Positions 49,104-58,169 of a DNA stretch of 64,000 bases are shown piece after piece. The position numbers and the translations under genes are program-made. The notes under the pieces are model-generated. The model had not been told where the DNA came from and searched no databases. It worked only from the letters and a program-made list of their open reading frames with translations. This DNA is from Spirochaetota bacterium (GTDB taxonomy: Bacteria > Spirochaetota > Spirochaetia > Treponematales > Rectinemataceae): the NCBI GenBank assembly GCA_022711355.1, contig JAKLFE010000006.1:49889-113888 (forward strand). Direction: 5' to 3'. How positions within the stretch are numbered: the first letter of the stretch is position 1; each line of letters opens with the position of its first letter.

Positions 49104-49754
49104 ATGAGCATGAAGAAGTACCTCGTCCTCGCCGGCAACATCGGCGCCGGCAAGTCCAGCCTGGTCGGGCTCCTCGCGGAGCGGCTGGGCTACCGGCCCT
49201 ACTACGAGCCGGTGGCCGAGAACCCCTACCTCGCCGACTTCTACGGCGACATGCGGCGCTGGGCCTTCCACTCCCAGGTCTTCTTCCTCAGCCACCGCAC
49301 GCGCATGCACCGCGCCCTCATGGACGATCCCTGGTCCGTGGTCCAGGACCGTTCCCTCTACGAGGACGCCGAGGTCTTCGCCCGCAACCTCTACCAGCAG
49401 GGGAACATGAGCCAGCAGGACTGGGAGACCTACCGGGAGCTCTACCGGACCGTCTCGAGCCTCCTCCCCCCGCCCGACCTGGTGGTCTACATCCGCTGCT
49501 CGGTGGAGACCCTCAAGCGCCGCATCGCCCTGCGCGGCCGGGGCTTCGAGGCCGAGATCCCCGAGGACTACCTTGCCGGCCTGAACCGGCTCTACGAGTC
49601 CTGGATCGAGGGCTTCGAGCTCGCCCCCGTCCTCGTGGTGCCCGGGGACCGCCTGGACTTCGTCGCCGAATCGCGGGACCTCGCCTCCATCGTGTGCACC
49701 GTCGAGCGGCGGCTCCGCGACACGCAGGGCGAGCTCTTCCCCTCCTGCATGTAG
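49104..49754 (+). CDS. Deoxynucleoside kinase
   Basis: A 216-residue dCK/dGK-family kinase that salvages deoxynucleosides. P-loop G-N-I-G-A-G-K-S-S, the substrate-binding E-P-V block (YYEPVAENPYL), the D-R-S motif (VVQDRSLYED) and an Arg-rich lid (VETLKRRIALRGRGFE) are all present. It lies close to the divergent GGDEF gene and about 90 bases before tpx. A Met two codons into the protein (MSMKKY) could also serve as start. Which deoxynucleoside it prefers is not evident. Confidence 0.88.
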   Translation: MSMKKYLVLAGNIGAGKSSLVGLLAERLGYRPYYEPVAENPYLADFYGDMRRWAFHSQVFFLSHRTRMHRALMDDPWSVVQDRSLYEDAEVFARNLYQQGNMSQQDWETYRELYRTVSSLLPPPDLVVYIRCSVETLKRRIALRGRGFEAEIPEDYLAGLNRLYESWIEGFELAPVLVVPGDRLDFVAESRDLASIVCTVERRLRDTQGELFPSCM

Positions 49755-49844
49755 GGCAGCCGGGGCCGGGTCCCTTGGTTTGCCGGCCCCGGGGCCGCGG
49801 CAGTACATTCGATCCACGGGCCCGAGAGGCCCGAGGAGGAACGC

Positions 49845-50354
49845 ATGGCGACCATCACGCTCAAGGGAAACGCGATCCACAGCTCGGGCGTCCTGCCGCC
49901 CCTCGGCTCCAAGGCCCCGGACTTCCGCCTCACCCGGGGCGACCTCTCCGACGCCACCCTCGCCGACTGGGCGGGCAAGGTGAAGATCCTCAGCATCGTC
50001 CCCTCGCTGGACACCTCGACCTGCGCCCTCTCGGCCAAGCGCTTCAACGCCGAGGTCAAGAAGCTCGGCGGGGCGGTCGTGCTGAACGTGAGCCGCGACC
50101 TGCCCTTCGCGCAGAAGCGCTTCTGCCAGGCCGAGGGCGTCGACGTCGTGGTGCCCCTCTCCGAGCTCCGCGACCGCTCCTTCGGCAAGGCCTACGGGGT
50201 CGAGCTCGTCGACGGGCCCCTGGCGGGCCTCCTCGCCCGCGCCGTCCTCGTCCTCGACGGGGCCGACCGCGTGGTCTACGCGGAGCAGGTGCCCGAGATC
50301 GGCCAGGAGCCCGACTACGAGTCGGCGGTAGCGGCGGTCAGGAAGCTCCTGTAG
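49845..50354 (+). CDS. tpx: Thiol peroxidase
   Basis: A 169-residue peroxiredoxin of the Tpx class, reducing hydroperoxides with thioredoxin. S-L-D-T-S-T-C carries the peroxidatic Cys60, and RFCQAEG the resolving Cys94; the 34-residue spacing equals that of E. coli Tpx. LKGNAIHSSGVLPPLGSKAPDF is the typical Tpx beginning. GAGG upstream supports the start. Its last 17 bases overlap the end of the convergent sensor kinase gene. Confidence 0.93.
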   Translation: MATITLKGNAIHSSGVLPPLGSKAPDFRLTRGDLSDATLADWAGKVKILSIVPSLDTSTCALSAKRFNAEVKKLGGAVVLNVSRDLPFAQKRFCQAEGVDVVVPLSELRDRSFGKAYGVELVDGPLAGLLARAVLVLDGADRVVYAEQVPEIGQEPDYESAVAAVRKLL

Positions 50355-52800
50355 GGGCCGGCCCGGCGGGCGCGGCCGGCGGCCGCCGGGGCAGGCGCAC
50401 GATGAAGACGGTGCGGCCCGGCTCGCTCTCGAAGCCGATGCTGCCCCCGTGGAGCCTGACGCTCTCCCTGCAAAGCTCGAGGCCCAGGCCCGTGCCCTCG
50501 CCGGGCTCCTTGGTCGTGAAGAAAGGCTCGAAGATATGGCCCTTGACGGCCTCGGGGATGCCCGGACCCGAGTCCTGGATCCGCACCTCGAGCCGGCCCT
50601 CAGCCTCGCCGAGCCGGATCTCGAGCCGGCCCTGGTAGGACATGGCCTGGAGGGCGTTCTTGACGAGGTTCATCCAGATCTGGTTCAAGGACTCCGGCTT
50701 GCCGAGGATGACCGGGTCGCACTCGTAGCGCCGGACGAGCTCCACCCCGCCTTTCATCGAGTTGCGGAAGAGGGTGAGGATGTCGTCGAGCTGCTGGGCC
50801 ACGTTCACCTCGCGCGGCTCGTCGCCCGATTCGTGGTAGGAGTAGGAGCGGAGGGCCCGCACCGTGCGCGCGGCCCGCTCGGCCGAGTCGCGGATCACGT
50901 GCACGAGGCGGAGGGCGCCCAGGACCTGCGCCGCCTGGCCGAGGGCCGCGGAGCAGGCGGGGTCGGCGAGGGGCGGGAGCCGGGGATCCGCGGGATCGGA
51001 TATGCCGATGCTGGCGAGGTCCTCGGCTGCGGCGTAGGGATCGGGGTGGCCGAACTCCTCGAGCCGGGCCGACAGGGCCGAGCGGAGCTCGCGCTCGGCC
51101 GAGCCCACCTCGGCGAAGCCCCCGGGCGCCGCGAGGAGGGAGCGCAGGGCCGCGCGGGCCGGCTCGCCGAGTCCCTCGAGCTGGCCGGGCAGGTAGGAGA
51201 CGATGCGGGCGATCTCCTCGGAGAGGCTCAGGGCCGAGGAGAGGGTCGCGCCCAGGGGGGTGTTCAGCTCGTGGGCAACCCCCGCCGCGAGGCGGCCGAT
51301 GGCGGCGAGCTTCTCGTAGTCGAGGAGGGCCCGGGTCCGCTCCTCGACCCGCTTCTCGAGCTCGGCGTTCAGGCGCAGGGCCTCGGCCTCGGCGCGGACC
51401 CGCTCGCTGATATCGACCTCGATGCAGAGGATGCCCGAGCCCTCGCCCAGGCCCGGCACGGGCGCCGTGATCTCGATGAGGCTGCGCTCGCCCTCGACCC
51501 GCTCCCCCGCCGTCTCGGCGCCGGCCGCCGCCGCCTCGAGGCGCTCGACCGGGACGCGGACGCGGTCCAGGACCTCCTCGAGGCGGCGCCCGACGAGCTT
51601 GCCCAGGAGCCGCTCCGAGGCGGCGCTCTGGAGGACGAAGCGCCCCTCGGCGTCCACGGCCCAGAAGGGCAGGGGCACGCGGAGGAAGATGGCGTCGAGC
51701 CAGGCCGCGTACTCGGCGGCGCGCCTCCGCTGCCGCGCGTCGACGGCCACCCCGACCACGACGCTCGCGCCCTCCCACTCGGTATGGCGGAGGGAGACGT
51801 CCACGTCGAGGAGCTCCCCGTCGTCGAGGCGCCGGGCCTTCCACTCGAAGGGAGGCGAGCCCTCGGTGGAGGAGGCCATGATGCGCCGCCTGATAGCCTC
51901 CTGGAGCCGCGGGCGGGGGGCGGTGATATCGGCGATGGAGAGCCCCTCGACCGGCCGGCCGCCCAGTCCGAAGAGCTCCCGGGCCGCCCGGTTGACGTGG
52001 AGGATCCTGCCCTCGAAGTCGTGGACGAGGATGGCCTCCGAGATCGACTCGAGGAGGGTGGCGAGGTCGCGCCGCGAGCTGCGCAGCCCCTCCTCCGCCG
52101 CGAGGCGGGCGGCGACGTCCTCCTTGAGCAGGCGGTTCGCTCGCTCGTAGGCGCGGAGGGTCAGGATCACGGGTACGAGGAGGATGGCCAGGACGAGGAG
52201 GGCGGCGCCGGATCCAAGGCCTAGCACGAGGTCGCGCCGGCGCGCCGCCGCCGCTTGGTAGGCCCCCGTGCCGAGGAGGAGCCGCAGCTCGGGTATGCCG
52301 ATGACATAGGAGAGCTTAGGCTCCGGGCGCCCCCCGCCGGTGGGCACGAAGTCGTATTTCACGAAGGATCCCTCGGGGTGGGATCGCGCCGCCTCGATGA
52401 TCGCGGGGACGACCAGCTGGCTCGGGAGCCCGGGCATGCCCGGGAGCAGCATCTCGACCTCGGGCGTGAAGGGGAGCACGAGTATGCGGTTGTCGAAATC
52501 GGCGAGGAACACGTAGTTCCTGCCGCGCGAGTCGAGGTAGGTCATGGCGCGGATCCGGGCGCGGAGCGCCTCAATAGTCTCGACGGCGCCGCTCGCGCCA
52601 GAGCGGTAGAGCGCCAGCTCGGGCTCGACGGCGTTCCGGGCCAGCGTGGCGACCCCGCGAACCGAGTCCCGGAGCTCCGCCTCGCCGCTTCGTACGGAGA
52701 CCAGGATCAGGACGCCGAAGAGCAGGGCCTCGGCGACGAAGGCTACGGCGCTCATGAGGGCCACGGAGAAGCGGATCGAACGGCTTACGCCTGGCGGCAT
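50338..52800 (-). CDS. Membrane sensor histidine kinase with Cache and PAS domains
   Basis: An 820-residue kinase. A first membrane helix (FVAEALLFGVLILVSV) and a second (LGSGAALLVLAILLVPVIL) enclose a periplasmic Cache domain (DSRGRNYVFLADFDNRILVLPF, later LSYVIGIPELRLLLGTGAYQ). Two PAS domains follow (LATLLESISEAILVHDFEG; LDAIFLRVPLPFWAVDAEG), a short coiled coil, a HisKA box (AAGVAHELNTPLGATLSS) interrupted by an unusually long insertion of about 130 residues, and a HATPase domain (NQIWMNLVKNALQAM, DSGPGIP, GTGLGLELCRESV). It is divergent from the HD-GYP response regulator 82 bases away, its probable partner. The start MPPGVSR fits the first helix; no clear ribosome site is seen. Confidence 0.86.
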   Translation of the reverse strand: MPPGVSRSIRFSVALMSAVAFVAEALLFGVLILVSVRSGEAELRDSVRGVATLARNAVEPELALYRSGASGAVETIEALRARIRAMTYLDSRGRNYVFLADFDNRILVLPFTPEVEMLLPGMPGLPSQLVVPAIIEAARSHPEGSFVKYDFVPTGGGRPEPKLSYVIGIPELRLLLGTGAYQAAAARRRDLVLGLGSGAALLVLAILLVPVILTLRAYERANRLLKEDVAARLAAEEGLRSSRRDLATLLESISEAILVHDFEGRILHVNRAARELFGLGGRPVEGLSIADITAPRPRLQEAIRRRIMASSTEGSPPFEWKARRLDDGELLDVDVSLRHTEWEGASVVVGVAVDARQRRRAAEYAAWLDAIFLRVPLPFWAVDAEGRFVLQSAASERLLGKLVGRRLEEVLDRVRVPVERLEAAAAGAETAGERVEGERSLIEITAPVPGLGEGSGILCIEVDISERVRAEAEALRLNAELEKRVEERTRALLDYEKLAAIGRLAAGVAHELNTPLGATLSSALSLSEEIARIVSYLPGQLEGLGEPARAALRSLLAAPGGFAEVGSAERELRSALSARLEEFGHPDPYAAAEDLASIGISDPADPRLPPLADPACSAALGQAAQVLGALRLVHVIRDSAERAARTVRALRSYSYHESGDEPREVNVAQQLDDILTLFRNSMKGGVELVRRYECDPVILGKPESLNQIWMNLVKNALQAMSYQGRLEIRLGEAEGRLEVRIQDSGPGIPEAVKGHIFEPFFTTKEPGEGTGLGLELCRESVRLHGGSIGFESEPGRTVFIVRLPRRPPAAPAGPAPTGAS

Positions 52801-52882
52801 TCTATCAAGTATATGGATCGGAACCGTTCCCGCCAGGAGCGCGATCGTTGACAGGGGCGGCTCCACGGCTAGAATCGAAGGG

Positions 52883-53953
52883 GTGAGCAACCCAGAACGG
52901 CCCGTGGTCCTCTGCGTCGACGACGAGCGGATCGTCCTCCTCAGCCTCAAGGCGGAGCTCCGCTCGAGCCTCGGCGCCGAGGCTCGCGTCGAGACCGCCG
53001 AGTCGGGGGAGGAGGCCCTCGCCTTCCTCGGCGAGCTGGCCGCCGAGGGCATCCCCCTCGCCCTCGTCATCTCGGACCTCCGCATGCCGGGCATGGGCGG
53101 GGACCAGCTCCTCGCGCACGTCAGGGAGCGGGACGCCGAGGCCAAGAGCATCCTCCTGACCGGCTACGCCGACCTCGACGCCGTGGCGAGCGCGATCAAC
53201 CACGCCGGGCTCTACCGCTTCCTCACCAAGCCCTGGCGCCGCGAGGACCTGGCCATGACCGCCCGCGAGGCCCTGGCCTCCTGGACCAGCCAGCGCCTCA
53301 TCGAGGAGAAGAACCGCACCATCGAGCTCCTGACGGTCTCCATGGTCACCGCCCTCGAGAACGTCAACCTCGTCAACGACGAGGAGACGGGCCTCCACGT
53401 CCGGCGGGTCGGCGAGTACGCGAGGGTCCTCGCCCTGGCCCTCGGGAAGGAGGGGCCCTTCGTCAAGCGCCTCTCCCTCTACGCCTCCCTCCACGACATC
53501 GGCAAGATCGGGGTGCCGCGGGAGGTCCTGGTCTCCGGCATGCGCTACAGCCCCCAGGAGCGCGAGACCATGAAGCGCCACGTCCTCCACGGCGGCCGCA
53601 TGCTCGACATGCCCGGCATCGACCCCATGGCCAGGAACGTCGCCCTCTACCACCACGAGCGCTGGGACGGAAAGGGCTACGCGGCGGGACTCGCCGGCGA
53701 GGACATCCCCCTCGAGGCCCGGATCGTCTCGGTGGCCGACGTCTTCGACGCCATGACCACGGCCCGGCCCTACAAGGAGCCCATATCCCCGGGCATCGCC
53801 GTCCGCGAGATACTCGAGGGCGCGGGAGCGGCCTTCGACCCGGCGGTGGTCGAGGCCTTCCGCGCCTCCCTGCCACAGATCATGGAGCTCTGCGCCTGCG
53901 GGGAGCTGCGGGATCGGGACGGCTCCTCGGAGCCTGGCCGGGCCGGGGCTTAG
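52883..53953 (+). CDS. Response regulator with HD-GYP domain
   Basis: A 356-residue two-domain regulator. The receiver has CVDDER, phospho-acceptor Asp in VISDLRMPGMGG, the switch Thr in LLTGYAD and Lys in LTKPW. The HD-GYP part keeps the metal ligands (LHDIGKIG, then VALYHHERWDGKGY) but the name-giving motif reads G-Y-A rather than G-Y-P. Canonical members hydrolyse c-di-GMP; the altered motif may change partner binding more than catalysis. The start is a GTG (VSNPERPVV) with GAAGGG almost touching it, so a slightly different start cannot be excluded. It converges with fhs, overlapping four bases. Confidence 0.85.
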   Translation: MSNPERPVVLCVDDERIVLLSLKAELRSSLGAEARVETAESGEEALAFLGELAAEGIPLALVISDLRMPGMGGDQLLAHVRERDAEAKSILLTGYADLDAVASAINHAGLYRFLTKPWRREDLAMTAREALASWTSQRLIEEKNRTIELLTVSMVTALENVNLVNDEETGLHVRRVGEYARVLALALGKEGPFVKRLSLYASLHDIGKIGVPREVLVSGMRYSPQERETMKRHVLHGGRMLDMPGIDPMARNVALYHHERWDGKGYAAGLAGEDIPLEARIVSVADVFDAMTTARPYKEPISPGIAVREILEGAGAAFDPAVVEAFRASLPQIMELCACGELRDRDGSSEPGRAGA

Positions 53954-55713
53954 GACAGCCCCGTGATCCTTCCCGTGTCCGGGTCGATGTCCATGCCCAT
54001 GTAGCCGGGCTTGGAGGGCAGGCCGGGCATGGTCGTGATCTCGCCGGAGATCGGGTACACGAAGCCCGCCCCCGCGGCGAGCCTCACGTCGTTGACCTGG
54101 AAGACATAGCCCCGGGGCGCGCCCTTGAGCGCGGGGTCGTGGGAGATCGAGTACTGGGTCTTGGCCATGCAGATGGGCAGCTTGTCGTAGCCGAGCTTGG
54201 AGAAGGTCTCGATGCGCTTCTCCGCCTCGGCGGAGTAGGCCACCTGCTCGGCCCCGTAGATCTCGTGGGCCACGCGGTCGATCTTCTCCTTGATCGTGAG
54301 CTCGAGGGGGTAGAAGGGGGCCCGGGTCGAGCTCTGCCCGCAGGCCTTCTCGACGGCGCGGGCCAGGTCGACCGCGCCCTCCCCTCCCTCGGCCCAGTTG
54401 CGCGCGACCACCGCGTCGACGGCCCCGGCCTTGACCGCGGCCTCGCGGACGATCTCGTGCTCGGCCTCGCTGTCGCCGGGGAAGGCGTTGACGGCCACGA
54501 CCGCGGGGATGCCGAGCTTGCGCACGATGCCGAGCTGGGCCTCGAGGTTCACGAGCCCCTTGCGGACGAGCTCGCGGTCCTCCTGGGTGTAGGCCGAGGC
54601 CAGGGGCTTGCCGGGCGTGACCTTGGGCCCGCCCCCGTGCATCTTGAGGGCGCGCACCGTCGCGACCACGACGGCCGCGTCCGGCCAGAGCCCCGAGGTG
54701 CGGCACTTGATGTCCACGAACTTCTCGAGGCCCATGTCCGCGCCGAAGCCCGACTCGGTGACGACGTAGTCGCCGATCCTGGTGGCGATGAGGTCGGCGA
54801 TGACCGAGGAGTTGCCGTGGGCGATGTTGGCGAAGGGCCCCGCGTGGACGAAGGCCAGCTGCTCCTCGAGGGTCTGGAGGATGTTGGGCTTGATCGCGTC
54901 CTTGAGGAGGATGGTCATGGCCCCCGCCACGCCCAGGTCCTCGGTCGTGACGGGCTTGCCGGACTTGTCCAGGCCCAGGACGATGCGGCCGATCCGCTCG
55001 CGCAGGTCGCGCAGGTCCTTGGCGAGGGCGAGGATGGCCATGACCTCGGAGGCCACCGCGATGTCGAAGCCGGTCTCGCGCAGGGGCCCGTTCTCGATGC
55101 CGCCGACCCCCGTGAGGATCCGCCGCAGGGAGCGGTCGTTCATATCCATGGCGCGGCGCCACCAGGTCTCGTAGGGATCGAGGTTGAGCTTGCGCATGCC
55201 GAGCTTCTCGAAGTAGGCCTCGGACCAGCGGCCCTCGTGGTAGATGCGGGCGTCGAGGGCCGTGGCGCACAAGTTGTGCGCCGCCGATACCGCGTGGATG
55301 TCGCCGGTGAGGTGGAGGTTGAAGTCCGCCATGGGCACGATCTGGCTGTAGCCCCCGCCGGCCGCGCCTCCCTTGATGCCGAAGGTCGGCCCCATCGAGG
55401 GCTGGCGGATGGCCGCTATGGCCTGGCGGCCGAGGAGCCCCAGGCCCTGGGCCAGTCCCACGGTCGTCGTGGTCTTGCCCTCGCCCAGGGGGGTCGGCGT
55501 GATGGCCGTCACGTCGATGTACTTGGCCCGGGCGGGCAGCGCGGCGTTGTCCTTGAGGAACTCGAGCCTGACCTTGGCCTTGTAGCGCCCGAAGTGGTCG
55601 ATGCAGCGGTCGCAGATCCCGTAGTCCTCGGCCACCTCGACGATGGGCCGGATCTTGGCCTCCTGGGCGATCTCGATGTCGCTCGGCACGGGCTTGCGCT
55701 TCTGGATGGACAT
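53950..55713 (-). CDS. fhs: Formate--tetrahydrofolate ligase
   Basis: A 587-residue ligase that makes 10-formyl-THF from formate, ATP and THF. The nucleotide-binding TPLGEGKTTTTVGLAQGL, the folate-site QPSMGPTFGIKGGAAGGGYSQ, and HAGPFANIAHGNSS are fully conserved. The length is slightly above the usual 555 because of an N-terminal extension (KRKPVPSDIEIAQEAKIRPI), which is common to the family. AAGGAGG upstream sets the start. It belongs to one-carbon metabolism and points to an anaerobic or fermentative lifestyle, although the enzyme is not limited to such organisms. Confidence 0.96.
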   Translation of the reverse strand: MSIQKRKPVPSDIEIAQEAKIRPIVEVAEDYGICDRCIDHFGRYKAKVRLEFLKDNAALPARAKYIDVTAITPTPLGEGKTTTTVGLAQGLGLLGRQAIAAIRQPSMGPTFGIKGGAAGGGYSQIVPMADFNLHLTGDIHAVSAAHNLCATALDARIYHEGRWSEAYFEKLGMRKLNLDPYETWWRRAMDMNDRSLRRILTGVGGIENGPLRETGFDIAVASEVMAILALAKDLRDLRERIGRIVLGLDKSGKPVTTEDLGVAGAMTILLKDAIKPNILQTLEEQLAFVHAGPFANIAHGNSSVIADLIATRIGDYVVTESGFGADMGLEKFVDIKCRTSGLWPDAAVVVATVRALKMHGGGPKVTPGKPLASAYTQEDRELVRKGLVNLEAQLGIVRKLGIPAVVAVNAFPGDSEAEHEIVREAAVKAGAVDAVVARNWAEGGEGAVDLARAVEKACGQSSTRAPFYPLELTIKEKIDRVAHEIYGAEQVAYSAEAEKRIETFSKLGYDKLPICMAKTQYSISHDPALKGAPRGYVFQVNDVRLAAGAGFVYPISGEITTMPGLPSKPGYMGMDIDPDTGRITGLS

Positions 55714-55792
55714 ATCGGGCCTCCTTAGCGGGGAACCTCAGGGAGAAGGTATGGATAAAAACGCCGATCGTCAAAGCCGGGGCCTCCGGGCA

Positions 55793-57259
55793 TCAGAGCT
55801 CCCCTCCCTCCCGGAGGGCCCTGCGCGCGTAGCTCCTCCGCCGGGAGCGGAGGAGGAGGGCGGCCAGGGCGAGGAGGATCGCCAGGTAGGCGGGGCCCCG
55901 GAGATCGAGGGGCGCGCGGCGCGGGCCCGGCTTCGCGCTCTCGTCGAGGAGGTAGGCGAGGTAGGACCGGGAAAAGCTCCCCGCGTCGGCGAGGCAGGCC
56001 GCGAGGAGGCCCTCGAGGGCCCCGGCGGCCTCGGGCCCGGCGGCATGGAGGGCGGCGTAGGGATCGAAGTCCCTCGTCGGGCCGACGTTGCTAAGGCCGT
56101 AGTCGTAGGAGGGGTCCGAGACGTAGCGGGCGGGGAAGCTCGAGGCCAGGAGGGCGTCGAGCCTCCGGCCCCGGCCGAAGGCCCGCCTCGCCACGGCGTC
56201 GTAGAGCCAGCCCGAGCGGTAGGCGGCATCCCGGGGCGGGAGCCCCGCCTTCCCCTCCTCGCTTCCGCCGAGGGCGGCGAGGATCTCCGGCTGACCGGCC
56301 GCGACGGCGCGGTAGGCGTAGTCCTCGACGAGGCTGTGCCGGTTCGACAGGAAGATCAGGGCCGCCTCCCGGTCGGCCGCCGAGCCGAAGGCGTTGAGCG
56401 CGAGGATGCGGAAGGCGCTCAAGCCCGGCAGGAGGCTCGCGTGGTAGGGCTGGCAGAGGTCCTGGACGTAGTGGAGGGCCCAGCCTCCGAAGCGGTAGCC
56501 CCAGTAGGGATGGCCCGTCCCGAAGGCGAAGCGGGCCAGCTCGCCGTAGAGGCGGAAGCGGTAGTCGGCGAGGGATCGCCGGGTGAAGGGGGCGGCCAGG
56601 CCGATGATCGGGTCCTCGTGGGCGAAGGCCATGTGGAGGGGGGCCTGGCTCCCGTAGTCCAGGGCGGGATTGCCGAAGGGCTGCTCGCCCAGGCCGTAGC
56701 GCGAGCCCGCCTCCGTGCCGTTGTCCTCGTACAGGCCGCAGTCGAGGCCGTAGTCCGGCTCGTCGGAGGCCGTGGCCAGGACCTCGAGGGCCCCGAGCTC
56801 CGCTCCCTCGGCCAGGGACTCGAAGGGCCGGTTCTCGAAGCGGCCGTCGAAGGGATCGACCGCGTCCACGGGCAGCTCCGGGCGAGCGCGGGGCGCGGAG
56901 GGCGCGGGCTTCAGGTAGAGGATTAGCTTCGCGTCGGGATTGAGGCGGATCGCCGCGAGGAAGGCCGCCCGGAGGGCAGGCCCCTCGCCCTCGCCCCGGA
57001 AGGCGAGCTCGGCCGGCAGCTTCGGGTAGTAGGCCAGCTCCTTGGCGGCCCGGGCCTCGAAGCCGGAGAGGAGGCCGGCCAGGCCGGTCCGCTCGGCCTC
57101 GAGGAAAGCCTCGAGGCTCTCGGCGCGGACCTGGCTCCCGGTCCAGCTCTCCGAGCCGAGGGAGAGGCGGCTGAGCCTGGCGTGGTCCTCCCAGGCCGCC
57201 AGGGGCCGGGCCAGGAGGCAGAGCAGGGCGAGGCCGAGGGCGGGGCGGGCTGCGTGCAT
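55793..57259 (-). CDS. Exported PLC/P1-nuclease-like protein with C-terminal membrane anchor
   Basis: A 488-residue protein with a signal peptide (LGLALLCLLARPLAAW); the mature protein would begin W-E-D-H-A-R. A metal-site-like GGWALHYVQDLCQPYHAS and a later NRHSLVEDYAYRA recall the zinc-dependent phospholipase C / S1-P1 nuclease fold, where the N-terminal Trp and several His ligate three zinc ions. A single helix near the C-terminus (GPAYLAILLALAALLL) followed by R-S-R-R-R-S anchors it in the membrane. GGAGGTG before MHAARPAL fixes the start. Enzymatic activity is inferred from the motif and is moderately certain; the substrate is unknown. Confidence 0.7.
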   Translation of the reverse strand: MHAARPALGLALLCLLARPLAAWEDHARLSRLSLGSESWTGSQVRAESLEAFLEAERTGLAGLLSGFEARAAKELAYYPKLPAELAFRGEGEGPALRAAFLAAIRLNPDAKLILYLKPAPSAPRARPELPVDAVDPFDGRFENRPFESLAEGAELGALEVLATASDEPDYGLDCGLYEDNGTEAGSRYGLGEQPFGNPALDYGSQAPLHMAFAHEDPIIGLAAPFTRRSLADYRFRLYGELARFAFGTGHPYWGYRFGGWALHYVQDLCQPYHASLLPGLSAFRILALNAFGSAADREAALIFLSNRHSLVEDYAYRAVAAGQPEILAALGGSEEGKAGLPPRDAAYRSGWLYDAVARRAFGRGRRLDALLASSFPARYVSDPSYDYGLSNVGPTRDFDPYAALHAAGPEAAGALEGLLAACLADAGSFSRSYLAYLLDESAKPGPRRAPLDLRGPAYLAILLALAALLLRSRRRSYARRALREGGEL

Positions 57260-57329
57260 CGGCACCTCCACGGGTGAGCTGATCCTAGCCGAGGGCGGCC
57301 GCCGAGTAAAGGGAAGCGAGTGACCCGAA

Positions 57330-57377
57330 GATTGTTGGCGAGCGGCCCCGGGATCGCCGGCGCGGGCGCCAACAATC
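57330..57377. terminator. Perfect 11-base inverted repeat after the thioesterase gene
   Basis: GATTGTTGGCG (57330-57340) and CGCCAACAATC (57367-57377) are perfect complements around a 26-base, very GC-rich loop. The element starts 11 bases past the stop of the minus-strand thioesterase gene and precedes the next minus-strand gene. There is no T-run, so it may be a Rho-assisted terminator or processing site; CCCGGGATC also occurs twice, inside and just outside the hairpin. Confidence 0.5.
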
Positions 57378-57388
57378 CCGGGATCACC

Positions 57389-58138
57389 TCAGAATGCCAG
57401 CTCGGCCCGGGCGACGGCCTCGCCTCCCCGCCTGAGCTCGGTCCCGACGCGGCCTCCCGGCAGGGGTCCGGCCAGGGCCTCGAGGAGCTCCCCGCAGAGG
57501 ACCTCCCGGATGAAGTCGACCTTGAGCTCCCGCGGAGCCCCGGCCTGGCCTTCGGCGGCGGCGCCCGGCGCGAGGCCAGCCGCCGCGTCGACGAGCCAAT
57601 CTATATAGTGGGCGTTGTTGACGTGGCCGTTCTCGTCGATGTGGCGGGGCCGGGCGCGGAGCTCATAGGCGGGCGTGAGCTCCGAGGAGGGCTCCGCGCC
57701 GAGGGCGAGGCCGGCCAGGGCGTGCTCGGCCCCGCCTACCCAGTCGCTCCCGAGTGCCCGCTCGGGCCGGAGGGGCTTGCGGGCGGCGAGGTCGACGACG
57801 AGGTAGGCGTAGACCGCGCGGACCAGGGCCTGGCCCGACTCGGCCTCGAGGACGAGGTCGCGGAGGGCGAAGAGCCGGTCGCAGCCCGAGGGCCAGGTCC
57901 GGACGCGGACCCGGTCGCCCTCGCGCGGGAGGCCCTCGATCCGGAGCTGGATCCGCGAGAGCATCCAGGTGCGGCCGGACGCGGCGAGGGCGGCCATGCC
58001 GATGCCTAGCCGGTCGGCGTGGAGCCCGGCGGCCTCCTGGAAGAAGTTGGCCAGGGAGAGGGGGGCGAAGGGCCCGCCGTAGCGGCAATCGAAGCCGCGG
58101 ACCAGGTAGTCGGTCGAGAAGTCGGGAATGGGAGCCAT
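57389..58138 (-). CDS. Acyl-ACP thioesterase
   Basis: A 249-residue double-hotdog thioesterase of the FatA/bacterial acyl-ACP type, releasing fatty acids from ACP. The first hotdog has CDRYGG-like RYGGPFAPLSLANFFQEAAGLHADRLG and TWMLSRIQLRIEGLPREGDRVRVRTW; the second has the catalytic-type D-E-N-G-H-V-N-N-A-H-Y-I-D-W. Both hotdog repeats are complete. It sits in the GC-rich flank between the aldo/keto reductase (31 bases upstream) and the hairpin. A link to the acyl ligase and ACP of the polysaccharide locus is possible but not indicated by position. Confidence 0.85.
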   Translation of the reverse strand: MAPIPDFSTDYLVRGFDCRYGGPFAPLSLANFFQEAAGLHADRLGIGMAALAASGRTWMLSRIQLRIEGLPREGDRVRVRTWPSGCDRLFALRDLVLEAESGQALVRAVYAYLVVDLAARKPLRPERALGSDWVGGAEHALAGLALGAEPSSELTPAYELRARPRHIDENGHVNNAHYIDWLVDAAAGLAPGAAAEGQAGAPRELKVDFIREVLCGELLEALAGPLPGGRVGTELRRGGEAVARAELAF

Positions 58139-58169
58139 GGGCCGAGTATAGCGACAGCCCGGAGGAAGG

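Noticed and set aside
52805..55774. Near-1000-codon minus-strand frame over fhs and the HD-GYP gene
   Set aside because: Shadow of fhs in another frame; no motif and extreme Gly/Arg/Pro bias.
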